From NCBI GenBank assembly GCA_009787435.1, contig WRFW01000136.1:1-6727 (forward strand): 6,727 nt of DNA. Direction: 5' to 3'. Below the pieces are notes generated by a model. It saw nothing but the letters and a program-made list of their open reading frames with translations, did no database searches and was not told where the DNA came from. Below are positions 1 through 6,492 of this stretch, piece after piece; the first letter of the stretch is position 1; each line of letters opens with the position of its first letter. Made by a program: the position numbers and the translations under genes. This DNA comes from Defluviitaleaceae bacterium (GTDB lineage: Bacteria; Bacillota; Clostridia; Lachnospirales; UBA5962).

Positions 1-1
1 G

Positions 2-979
2 GAAGAAGAGGCAGTAGAGGGAGAAGAAGAGCCTGAGGAAGAAGAAGAGCCTGAGGAAGAAGAAGAGCCTGAGGAAGAAGAAGAGCCTGAGGAAGAAGAG
101 GAAGTAGAGGAAGTAGAGGGAGAAGAAGAGCCAGAGGAAGAAGAGGAAGTAGAGGGAGAAGAAGAGCCAGAGGAAGAAGAGGCAGTAGAGGAAGAAGAAA
201 GCTTACCAAATCGACCAACAGTAACCGTTCCTAATAGACCGCCAATTCAATCCCCGCCACCTATGGAGGAAGAAGTATTAGTAGAAGAAGAGTTAATTAA
301 AGAATTAGAACAATATTATGAAGAAGAACAGCGGATGATAAAGCGAGCAGCACACTATGTTACTGGCTTTATTGATGGCAGTTTCAGACCAGATGAAGGC
401 ATAACTAGAGCTGAAATGGCACAAATGTTTTTCAATTTATCAACTAATGCTAATAAATTTGGGCAATCTTTTTCAAATTTTTCAGACGTAGGCAAAGATG
501 ATTGGTATTTTGAAGCGATAAGCTATTTTGCAAATAGTGGAATTTTGTTAGGCTTTCCAGATGGCTACTTTAGACCAAACGAAAATATTACTAATGCAGA
601 ATTTGCACAATTTATATTAGGTGCATTGTCTTTAGAAACCTCACTTAGCATAGAATATATTACTGGGCACTGGTCAGCACAAGCAATAAATGCTACTTTT
701 AATCAAGCAATACTTGCTTATTTCCCAAATAACTATATATTTGGGCGTAATAATATAATAACTAGAGCACAAGCAGTAACTATAATAAACTATCATTTAA
801 ATAGAAGCTCAGATAGAGCTAGCATTCGTGAATATCTAGGCGATAGTTATCACAATCAAATTTATAGCGATTTAACACCGAACCACTGGGCTTTTTATCA
901 AATTATGGAAGCTTCAATAGACCATTTTTATATTAGATTTTATGACCAAATTAAAAGGTGGGTAAATCTTTTTAACTAG
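2..979 (+). CDS. SLH-domain cell-surface protein, C-terminal part (5' end outside window)
   Basis: The frame is open from base 2 with no stop, so the visible 325 residues are the C-terminal part of a longer protein; the first ATG, at 263, is internal and not the real start. In order: visible residues 1-66 are an almost pure Glu linker with Pro/Val/Gly spacers in tandem repeats; 67-87 are a Pro-rich hinge (NRPTVTVPNRPP); 88-115 are an acidic helix; then come SLH repeats at about 118-147 (GFIDGSFRP..ITRAE), 160-208 (FSDV..GFPDGYFRP..ITNAE) and 217-265 (ITRAQ). A trailing half repeat at 286-311 (YSDLTPNHWAFYQIMEAS) is a usual ending for such proteins in Clostridia. SLH triplets bind pyruvylated secondary cell-wall polymer outside the cell, using the TRAE motif; here only the first repeat keeps TRAE intact (TNAE and TRAQ in the others). 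The N-terminal part, with signal peptide and functional domain, is not visible, so its activity is unknown. A terminator-like palindrome follows the stop. Confidence 0.93.
   Translation, partial: EEEAVEGEEEPEEEEEPEEEEEPEEEEEPEEEEEVEEVEGEEEPEEEEEVEGEEEPEEEEAVEEEESLPNRPTVTVPNRPPIQSPPPMEEEVLVEEELIKELEQYYEEEQRMIKRAAHYVTGFIDGSFRPDEGITRAEMAQMFFNLSTNANKFGQSFSNFSDVGKDDWYFEAISYFANSGILLGFPDGYFRPNENITNAEFAQFILGALSLETSLSIEYITGHWSAQAINATFNQAILAYFPNNYIFGRNNIITRAQAVTIINYHLNRSSDRASIREYLGDSYHNQIYSDLTPNHWAFYQIMEASIDHFYIRFYDQIKRWVNLFN
32..103 (+). repeat. 18-nt tandem repeat coding PEEEEE
   Basis: Four consecutive 18-base units begin at 32, 50, 68 and 86. Each encodes Pro-Glu-Glu-Glu-Glu-Glu, with codons CCT GAG GAA GAA GAA GAG. 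The first three are identical and the fourth differs at its end (GAG GAA). Being a multiple of three, gain or loss of units would lengthen or shorten the acidic linker without shifting the frame. Confidence 0.9.
107..178 (+). repeat. 36-nt direct repeat coding EEVEGEEEPEEE
   Basis: Two exact 36-base copies lie back to back at 107-142 and 143-178. A diverged copy lies at 8-43 (Ala for Glu, CCT for CCA), and a fragment follows at 179-196. The copies sit on both sides of the 18-nt array, so the linker appears to have grown by duplication at two scales. Confidence 0.88.
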
Positions 980-1009
980 CTAGGTGAGCGGATACGCCAT
1001 TTAGAATAT

Positions 1010-1095
1010 AAAAAACCTAATATCAAAACTTTATCTATCAAATTTAATCGTTGCAAACGATTAAATTTGACTGCACAGTTGATATTAGGTTTTTT
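1010..1095. terminator. Nested inverted repeat, probable bidirectional terminator
   Basis: The outer arms at 1010-1026 (AAAAAACCTAATATCAA) and 1079-1095 are perfect 17-bp complements. Inside them, 1038-1052 and 1056-1070 are perfect 15-bp complements around a 3-base GCA loop, with 11 and 8 unpaired bases joining the two stems. The outer stem begins with A6 and ends with T6, so either strand would give a hairpin followed by a U run. It starts 30 bases after the SLH gene's stop and lies before cls. The stem is long but GC-poor, so termination strength is uncertain. A small non-coding RNA or miniature element is the alternative. Confidence 0.6.
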
Positions 1096-1213
1096 ATTAT
1101 TTAATTATAGTTTTTGTTATTTTTGCCATATGCTCTTTCATAAAAATAAATAATTTTGCTCTAAATAAAATTTTTCTTGCATTTTGCCCCAAATTCCACT
1201 AAAATATATGTAT

Positions 1214-2710
1214 ATGAAAAATTTAAAAATATCGGGCAGGCTTTTTGCTATTGTCTCATTAATAGTTTTGCAAATGGTATTTGCTTTTTCTATAATAAGT
1301 TTCCTGCTCTATAGGTTTCCTCACCTAGGTATGATAGGCACAATATTTTCTATATTTGTGCTTCTTTCATTAGTTAAGAAAGATAAGCCCTCGGCTTATA
1401 AGCTCATTTGGGTTATTTTTGTGCTCGCTTTTCCTATATTGGGTGGTTTCATATACCTTTTTCTAGGAGATAAAAAGCCGACTCGCAAAATTGCAAAGTT
1501 TATGAGAGAACACGCAATAATCCAAAAAATTTTAGATGAAAGCGAAGCATATAAAAAAGAAGACCCATTTTTTAATTATATAACAAAATCTAGCGGGTTC
1601 AAATCTTATGAAAACACAGACACTAAATATTACAATTTTGGTGAAAAAATGTTTGAAGATATGATTTTAGAGCTTGAAAAGGCACAAAAATTTATATTTT
1701 TAGAATATTTTATAATCAAAAAAGGCTATATGTGGGAAACTATGCTCAGCGTTTTAACGAGAAAAGCTAGTGAGAATGTAGAAGTTAAATTAATACTAGA
1801 CGATTTTGGAACAGCTTTTAGCAATAAATATTTAAAAGAACTTCGCCAAAAAGGAATTAAAGTGATAAGATTTAACCCACTAGTTCCCTTTTTGCTTCTT
1901 TTTATGAACAATAGAGACCACCGAAAAATAATGATTATAGACGGTGAAATTGCCTTTTGCGGCGGCATGAATATTTCAGATGAATATATAAATAAAACTA
2001 ACCCTTTTGGAAAATGGAAAGATACTGGGCTAATGCTTAAAGGCCAAGGCGTTTGGAGTTTCACACTAATGTTTATAGAAATGTGGGACACATTTTCAAA
2101 AAAACATGAAAGAATTAACGACTATCTTAAATATAAAGGAAACTCTAATTTTAATGTTTCTGGCAAAGTGCTCCCTTTTGGTGATACACCAATCGATAAT
2201 GAAGAGTTAGGCGAAAATACTTATGTGGAAATTTTAAACCGTGCTAAAGATTATGTTTATATTTTCACACCTTATTTAATAGTTAGTGATAGAATATTGT
2301 ATGCATTTCAAATGGCAGCAAAACGCGGTGTAGATGTTCGCATTGTGCTTCCCGGAATTCCAGATAAAAAACTTATTTTCAGGCTCACAAGGTCTTATTA
2401 TCGTTTTCTTATAGGGGCTGGTGTAAAAATTTATGAATACACACCCGGTTTTCTTCACGCTAAAAGCTTCGTTTCAGATGATAAAATAGCAGTTGTTGGC
2501 ACAATTAATTTAGATTTTAGAAGCTTATATTTGCATTTTGAATGTGCGGTAATTTTAGAAAACACAGACACTATAATGGTTATAAAAGAAGATGTGCTTG
2601 AAACTATAGAAGTTTCAAACAAAATAAGCCGAAAAATAGTAAACAAAAGAAAGGCTTTTATAGATGAGTTTATAGAAGCAATTTTGCACTTATTTTCGCC
2701 TTTATTATAG
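1214..2710 (+). CDS. cls: Cardiolipin synthase (phospholipase D family)
   Basis: A membrane enzyme that joins two phosphatidylglycerol molecules into cardiolipin and glycerol. With the start at 1214 it is 498 residues, close to the usual length of about 480-510. Two hydrophobic N-terminal segments lie at about residues 10-34 and 36-54, and another at about 63-85 ends in the family-typical FPILGGFIYLFLGDK. Two phospholipase D HKD motifs follow: H236-x-K238-x4-D243 with GGMN after it, and H415-x-K417-x4-D422 followed by GTINLDFRS; the histidines form the phosphatidyl-enzyme intermediate. The frame stays open to a TTG at 1184 and an ATG at 1208. I chose ATG 1214 because MKNLK just before the first membrane helix matches the family; none of the three has a good Shine-Dalgarno. 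I found no convincing promoter in 1096-1213, only a TTGCCA at 1123 without a matching -10. The flippase gene follows after 85 bp. Confidence 0.93.
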   Translation: MKNLKISGRLFAIVSLIVLQMVFAFSIISFLLYRFPHLGMIGTIFSIFVLLSLVKKDKPSAYKLIWVIFVLAFPILGGFIYLFLGDKKPTRKIAKFMREHAIIQKILDESEAYKKEDPFFNYITKSSGFKSYENTDTKYYNFGEKMFEDMILELEKAQKFIFLEYFIIKKGYMWETMLSVLTRKASENVEVKLILDDFGTAFSNKYLKELRQKGIKVIRFNPLVPFLLLFMNNRDHRKIMIIDGEIAFCGGMNISDEYINKTNPFGKWKDTGLMLKGQGVWSFTLMFIEMWDTFSKKHERINDYLKYKGNSNFNVSGKVLPFGDTPIDNEELGENTYVEILNRAKDYVYIFTPYLIVSDRILYAFQMAAKRGVDVRIVLPGIPDKKLIFRLTRSYYRFLIGAGVKIYEYTPGFLHAKSFVSDDKIAVVGTINLDFRSLYLHFECAVILENTDTIMVIKEDVLETIEVSNKISRKIVNKRKAFIDEFIEAILHLFSPLL

Positions 2711-2766
2711 CTTTTAAATTAAAAGCGGCGGGCTAAAATTGCTCGCTATCTATATCAAATATTCAC

Positions 2767-2772
2767 TATAAT
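2767..2772 (+). promoter_or_regulatory. Candidate -10 box for the flippase gene
   Basis: A perfect TATAAT lies 23 bases before the flippase ATG, in the 85-bp gap after cls. No recognisable -35 lies at 16-18 bases (TTGCTC at 2739 is 22 away) and there is no TG extension, so this is weak. The flippase may equally be read through from cls. A modest AGGAC at 2786-2790 serves as ribosome binding site, 5-6 bases before the ATG at 2796. Confidence 0.33.
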
Positions 2773-2795
2773 TTTAAATAAAATTAGGACAAACT

Positions 2796-4316
2796 ATGAA
2801 AAATAATGGTTTTTTAAAAAATGCAGGAATATTAGCAGCAGCAGGCTTATTAGCAAGGCTAATGGGCTTTTTATATAGAATACCTATGCAAAATATATTG
2901 GGCGATGCAGGCACAGGCATATATGGGGCTGCTTTTAATTTATATTTGCTTTTCTTCGTAATAAGTGCTGCTGGCTTTCCCTCTGCTGTTTCAAAAATGG
3001 TTTCAAGCAGAATGGCTAAAGGGTATGATTTTTATAAAATTTTAAATATAAGCCTTTTATTTTCAAGCTTTCTGGGGCTTATCTCTATGCTAATACTTTT
3101 TTTATTTTCAGATTTGCTAGCTAATTTTATAGGTTTGCCAGCAGCTTCTTTAAGTATTAGAGCATTAGCACCTACAGTTTTTGTAGTTTCAATAATGTCT
3201 ACTTTTAAAGGCTATTTTTTAGGCATTAGAAATTCCTTTCCTGTTGCTATTTCTCAGCTTTTAGACCAACTAATAAATGCTATTTTCAGTGTGTTTTTAG
3301 TGTTCGTTTTTATAGACCATGGCATTATTTATGCAGCATTTGGCGGCACACTTGCAACTTTTTTCGGTGCATTTGTAGGCTTTTTAGTCCTCTTATTTAT
3401 TTTTTTGAAAAACCGCCGAAAAGTAGATTTTCAAAAATTTAAGAAAAGTGAAAAAAATTCTTTAATTTTAAAAGAGCTTATAGCCACTTCAATTCCTATA
3501 ATAGCCGGCACTGCTATCTTTTCTATAACTAATATAATCGACACTCAAATGGCTATGAACCTTTTAACGAACGCTGGCTTTTCAAGCTATGAAGCAAAAG
3601 CTTTATTTGGGCAATTAAATGGTAAATATGTAGTTATTACTACTTTGCCCGTTGCAGTTTCAAGCGCTATTGCTATGGCTGTTATACCTAGCATTAGTGC
3701 GGCTGTTGCTGCCCACAATGAAGAAGAAGCACGTTCTAAAGTTAAAACTGCTTTAAAATTTGCTATGCTTATCGCTTTCCCAGCGGCTTTTGGGATAGGT
3801 GTTTTGGCAGAAGAAATTTTATTATTTCTTTTTCCAAACAATCCAGAGGGGGCAATTTTGCTTGCAGTTGGTTCTGTAAGTATTTTATTTTTATCTCTTT
3901 CACAAATAGCCACAGGCATTTTACACGGGCTTTCGGTTTTAAAAGTGCCTGTTTTAGCCGCTTTAATTGGTGCTATTATAAAAATACCGCTTAATTTTAT
4001 TTTAATTAGCAACCCCGCTATAAACATACTAGGTGCTATAATAAGCACTACTATTTGCTATCTAGTAGCTAGCTTCATAAATTTATTTTTCGTTTATAAA
4101 AAAGCTGGCGTTAAGCCTGAATTTAAAAACACATTTATAAAACCTTTTATCGCTAGTTTCATAATGGGTTTAAGCTTATTATTTTTAAGAGATTTTCACT
4201 TGTTTTTAGCAATTGTAGTTGGTTTCTGCACATTTTTTGCTGTGCTAATAATTTTAAAGCCGCTAACTAAAGCTGAGCTAAGTTTGATTCCCTTTATAAA
4301 AAAGTTTAATAGATGA
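2796..4316 (+). CDS. MOP-superfamily lipid-linked precursor flippase (SpoVB/YtgP-like)
   Basis: A 506-residue polytopic inner-membrane protein of the polysaccharide-biosynthesis (MviN/MATE-like) exporter group, the right length for 14 helices. Hydrophobic stretches run throughout, starting at about residues 8-26, 42-60, 84-106, 121-142, 155-172 and 178-204. A basic loop at 205-222 separates the halves, and the second half restarts at about 228. The opening, LLARLMGFLYRIPMQNILG then GIYGAAFNLYLLFF and AAGFPSAVSKMVS, is the SpoVB/YtgP signature; R21 and R28 sit near the arginines that matter in MurJ. Family members move lipid II or other undecaprenyl-linked sugars across the membrane; which substrate this one uses cannot be read from sequence. 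ddl in the same window makes a lipid II flippase attractive, while a sporulation (SpoVB) role needs evidence of a sporulating host. The ATG is preceded by AGGAC. The gene ends at TGA, so TGA is a stop codon here. Confidence 0.88.
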   Translation: MKNNGFLKNAGILAAAGLLARLMGFLYRIPMQNILGDAGTGIYGAAFNLYLLFFVISAAGFPSAVSKMVSSRMAKGYDFYKILNISLLFSSFLGLISMLILFLFSDLLANFIGLPAASLSIRALAPTVFVVSIMSTFKGYFLGIRNSFPVAISQLLDQLINAIFSVFLVFVFIDHGIIYAAFGGTLATFFGAFVGFLVLLFIFLKNRRKVDFQKFKKSEKNSLILKELIATSIPIIAGTAIFSITNIIDTQMAMNLLTNAGFSSYEAKALFGQLNGKYVVITTLPVAVSSAIAMAVIPSISAAVAAHNEEEARSKVKTALKFAMLIAFPAAFGIGVLAEEILLFLFPNNPEGAILLAVGSVSILFLSLSQIATGILHGLSVLKVPVLAALIGAIIKIPLNFILISNPAINILGAIISTTICYLVASFINLFFVYKKAGVKPEFKNTFIKPFIASFIMGLSLLFLRDFHLFLAIVVGFCTFFAVLIILKPLTKAELSLIPFIKKFNR

Positions 4317-4335
4317 TTATATAGCTCGCATATGG

Positions 4336-4364
4336 TTGCAAATAACGACCTAATATGATATAAT
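4336..4364 (+). promoter_or_regulatory. Strong SigA-type promoter for parB
   Basis: TTGCAA at 4336-4341 and TATAAT at 4359-4364 are separated by exactly 17 bases, and a TG at 4356-4357 makes an extended -10 (TGATATAAT). The predicted start of transcription is near 4371, giving a leader of about 40 bases before parB. It is the best promoter in the window. It lies in the 94-bp gap after the flippase gene, so parB need not depend on upstream transcription. Confidence 0.75.
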
Positions 4365-4396
4365 AAGCTTTGCTGCCTTAGGCATTATTAAAAAAA

Positions 4397-4403
4397 GTGA
4401 GGG
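4397..4403 (+). promoter_or_regulatory. parB ribosome binding site
   Basis: GTGAGGG lies seven bases before the ATG at 4411 and fixes that start. The same purine-rich style (GAGGG) recurs before ddl and at the right edge of the window. Confidence 0.65.
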
Positions 4404-4410
4404 TATACGA

Positions 4411-5265
4411 ATGAAAAAAGGATTAGGACGGGGGCTAGGTGCTTTAATACCCGATTTGCCAGAAGAAGAAAATTTGAGCAAAGGTGATATTTTAGAAGAA
4501 TCCATAGAAAAAATAACACCAAACCCAGAGCAGCCCAGGCGTTATTTTTCTGAAGCTGCCCTTGAAGAATTATCACAAAGTATAAAAGAATTTGGTATAA
4601 TTGCACCTATCGTAGTTAATAAAAAGCCCAATGGAACTTTTGAAATAATAGCCGGTGAAAGGCGTTATAGAGCGTCTAAAATGGCAGGGCTAACACATGT
4701 GCCTATAATTGTTAAATCTTATAGCGATTTGGAAGCTTTGCAAATTGCCCTTATTGAAAATATTCAAAGGCAAGATTTAAACCCAATAGAAGAAGCCCTT
4801 TCATATAAAAAACTTATAGATTATTTCTTTTTCAATAAAGAAACGATAGCTGGCAAAGTTGGCAAAAGTAGAAACACTATAGCTAATAGGCTAAACTTGC
4901 TTAATTTAAGCGAAGATATTCAAAATTTAATAGCAGAGGGCACGATTACAGCTAACCACGCACTTTTGCTTTTAAATAAAGAAAACCAAGTTGAGCTTGC
5001 AAATAAAATAGTAGAAGAAGGCTTGAGCATTAAAGAAACAGAAGCCTTATTCAAAGATGAAGAATTTTCAGAAAAACAAGAAAAGCCTTTGAAAAAACCT
5101 AGGCAAATTTATTATGAAAATTTTGAAAAAGATTTAGAAAATTTTTTCGGCACTAAAGTTGAAATCAAAGGTCAGAAAAAAGGGAAAATTGAAATAGAAT
5201 ATAAGAGTGAAGAAGAGCTTGCAAGGCTTATACAATCTTTAAAATCGCCTATCGGCGGAGAATAA
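4411..5265 (+). CDS. parB: Chromosome-partitioning protein ParB/Spo0J (CTP-dependent clamp)
   Basis: ParB binds parS sites, loads as a CTP-gated sliding clamp, and recruits SMC/condensin to the origin region. At 284 residues it has the usual length (Spo0J is about 280). In order: KKGLGRGLGALIP at residues 2-14 is the ParA/Soj-contacting tail that stimulates the ParA ATPase; 31-46 ends in QPRRYF; the CTP-binding core has GERRYRAS at 82-89 and ENIQRQDLNPIEEA at 116-129; a parS-reading helix-turn-helix lies at about 141-162 (ETIAGKVGKSRNTIANRL); after a charged linker, 232-278 is the C-terminal dimerisation domain. All signature residues are present. The GLGRGL start favours ParB over its relative Noc, which lacks it. 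It has its own strong promoter and a good ribosome binding site. Usually parA lies directly upstream; here a flippase does. I found no parS-like 16-mer palindrome in the window. Confidence 0.94.
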   Translation: MKKGLGRGLGALIPDLPEEENLSKGDILEESIEKITPNPEQPRRYFSEAALEELSQSIKEFGIIAPIVVNKKPNGTFEIIAGERRYRASKMAGLTHVPIIVKSYSDLEALQIALIENIQRQDLNPIEEALSYKKLIDYFFFNKETIAGKVGKSRNTIANRLNLLNLSEDIQNLIAEGTITANHALLLLNKENQVELANKIVEEGLSIKETEALFKDEEFSEKQEKPLKKPRQIYYENFEKDLENFFGTKVEIKGQKKGKIEIEYKSEEELARLIQSLKSPIGGE

Positions 5266-5296
5266 GCTTGGCAAAAACTTTATTTTCAATAATTAG

Positions 5297-5324
5297 TTTA
5301 AAATAAATTAAAGACTGCTAAAAT
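5297..5324 (+). promoter_or_regulatory. Candidate extended -10 promoter for ddl
   Basis: TAAAAT at 5319-5324 is preceded by TG at 5316-5317 (TGCTAAAAT). TTTAAA at 5297-5302 sits 16 bases upstream as a partial -35. Transcription would start near 5331, about 33 bases before the ddl start. No terminator separates parB from ddl, so read-through from the parB promoter is also likely. Confidence 0.4.
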
Positions 5325-5348
5325 CGCTTAATTAAGACAAAACAATAT

Positions 5349-5355
5349 GGGAGGG
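5349..5355 (+). promoter_or_regulatory. ddl ribosome binding site (decides a TTG start)
   Basis: GGGAGGG lies eight bases before TTG at 5364. The spacing and strength support translation from TTG. The reading frame offers no early ATG, and the ligase's first strand (KIKVAVIYGG) begins directly after it. Confidence 0.8.
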
Positions 5356-5363
5356 TTAAACTT

Positions 5364-6377
5364 TTGGAAAAAATTAAAGTAGCTGTTATATATGGCGGTG
5401 CATCAAACGAGCATGAAGTTTCACAAGGCTCCGCAAAGACGATAATAGAAAACTTAAACAAAGAAAAATATGAAATTTTAGAAGTGTATATAAATAAAGA
5501 AGGCAAATGGCTAAATAAAGAGGGAGAGCCCACAATCCTTTCTCCTAACCCACAAGAGGGCTTTATTAATTTTTCAGAAAATTCTATTGCAAAAATAATA
5601 AAAGTTGATGTTTTATTTCCAGTGTTGCTAGGAAAATACGGGGAAGATGGCACAATTCAAGGCTTATTTGAAATGTCTCGCATTCCTTATGTTGGGTGTG
5701 GTGTGTTAGCTTCGGCAATTTCTATGGAAAAGGTTTATTCAAATGATATTTTAAAGCTTCTCGGCATAAATGGTCCTAAATATTTATCATATAGAACGGG
5801 TGATAATATAAATTCAGATTTTATAATAAAAGAATTAGGTCTGCCGCTATTTGTGAAACCAGTGCGGAGTGGCAGCTCTGTTGGCATAAGCCGTGTTAAA
5901 ACTAAAGAAGAGCTTCAAAATGCACTTACCCTAGCATTTGAACACGATAGCCGAGTAATAATAGAAGAAAGTATTACAGGGCGAGAGCTTAAATGTGCCG
6001 TTTTAGGAGATGGTAAAAATAATACCATAGCTAGCTTCCCGGGAGAAACAATAGTTGGCGAGGCAGAATTTAACGACTATGATACAAAATATAACAACCC
6101 AAACACTAAAAAAGAAATACCTGCAAATGTGTCAAAAGAAGTTACAGAGGAAATACGCAAGCTTTCAGTGAAAATTTTTAAAGCTTTAGATTGCACAGGG
6201 CTCGCCCGTGTAGATTTCTTTTTAAATGAAAAAGGCGAAATTTTATTTAATGAGATTAACACTTTCCCAGCTTTCACAGGCGTTAGTATATATCCCTCTT
6301 TAATGAAACATATGGATTATTCAATGGAAGCTCTTTTAGACGAGCTAATAAAAATATCATTAAAAACAGTTAGGTAG
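5364..6377 (+). CDS. ddl: D-alanine--D-alanine ligase
   Basis: A cytoplasmic ATP-grasp ligase joining two D-alanines at the cost of ATP, for addition to the UDP-MurNAc tripeptide. At 337 residues it is within the family range (306-370). The N-terminal domain has GGASNEHEVS at 11-20, with E16 equal to E15 of E. coli DdlB, then GEDGTIQG at 93-100 and GVLASAISMEK at 113-123. The ATP-grasp domain has K165 and GSSVG (170-174), the omega-loop DYDTKY with K242-Y243, R282 and D284, E297 and N299, and S308. Tyr243 matches Tyr216 of DdlB, which goes with D-Ala-D-Ala rather than the D-lactate-making VanA type. Two usually conserved positions differ: Leu89 replaces the His of the PVLHG motif, and Ala303 replaces the Gly of NTxPGFT. 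Catalysis may be altered, though the other visible catalytic residues remain. TTG start after GGGAGGG; followed by a clear terminator. Confidence 0.92.
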   Translation: MEKIKVAVIYGGASNEHEVSQGSAKTIIENLNKEKYEILEVYINKEGKWLNKEGEPTILSPNPQEGFINFSENSIAKIIKVDVLFPVLLGKYGEDGTIQGLFEMSRIPYVGCGVLASAISMEKVYSNDILKLLGINGPKYLSYRTGDNINSDFIIKELGLPLFVKPVRSGSSVGISRVKTKEELQNALTLAFEHDSRVIIEESITGRELKCAVLGDGKNNTIASFPGETIVGEAEFNDYDTKYNNPNTKKEIPANVSKEVTEEIRKLSVKIFKALDCTGLARVDFFLNEKGEILFNEINTFPAFTGVSIYPSLMKHMDYSMEALLDELIKISLKTVR

Positions 6378-6391
6378 TTTTCTGTTCACCC

Positions 6392-6457
6392 AAGATAGTC
6401 AAAAAACTAGTTATCTTTAACGTGTCTTTCTAAAAACTTGTCAGTTCTTAGAGACAC
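6392..6457 (+). other. Two stem-loops in the ddl 3' region
   Basis: The first hairpin pairs AAGATA (6392-6397) with TATCTT (6412-6417), extendable by two G-U pairs. The second pairs GTGTCT (6422-6427) with AGACAC (6452-6457), then CTAA (6430-6433) with TTAG (6448-6451) past a two-base bulge. Neither is followed by a T run. They sit between the ddl stop and the terminator at 6460, so three stems lie in a row. They could protect the 3' end of the ddl message or belong to a small RNA. I see no T-box or known riboswitch core. Confidence 0.4.
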
Positions 6458-6459
6458 TC

Positions 6460-6492
6460 AATTGTCGGCTTTAATTAGCCGGCAATTTTTTT
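6460..6492 (+). terminator. Intrinsic terminator after ddl
   Basis: AATTGTCGGCT (6460-6470) pairs with AGCCGGCAATT (6477-6487) over 11 bp with one G-U pair, around a six-base loop. The pairing runs into a T7 run at 6486-6492. The GC-rich upper stem and the U tract make this the clearest terminator in the window; it ends the ddl (or parB-ddl) transcript. Confidence 0.88.

Noticed and set aside
263..979. ATG at 263 as the true start of the SLH protein
   Set aside because: The same frame is open without a stop back to base 2 and encodes a continuous acidic linker, there is no ribosome binding site before 263, and the resulting protein would lack the signal peptide that a wall-anchored protein needs.
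1184..1213. TTG at 1184 as the cls start
   Set aside because: There is no Shine-Dalgarno, and the ten added residues (MPQIPLKYMY) do not resemble family N-termini; ATG 1214 gives a typical start. It cannot be fully excluded.
1726..2091. Minus-strand 121-codon open frame within cls, and similar ones within parB and ddl
   Set aside because: All overlap well-supported genes and show low-complexity, unrecognisable products.
2728..2746. Hairpin GCGGGC/GCTCGC after cls as a terminator
   Set aside because: It is a six-pair stem with one G-U pair and a seven-base loop, but no T run follows, so termination is not supported.
3587..4048. Minus-strand 153-codon open frame
   Set aside because: It lies wholly inside the flippase gene, has no ribosome binding site or recognisable domain, and reflects codon bias of the real gene on the other strand.
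5411..5425. parS-like half site (GTTTCACA) in ddl, and GTTTCACA at 2058 in cls
   Set aside because: Only one arm of the 16-bp palindrome matches; the complementary GTGAAAC half is missing at both places.
5364..6377. A vancomycin-resistance (VanA/VanB-type) ligase
   Set aside because: The omega loop keeps the Lys-Tyr pair typical of D-Ala-D-Ala ligases, and no vanH, vanX or regulator genes are nearby.
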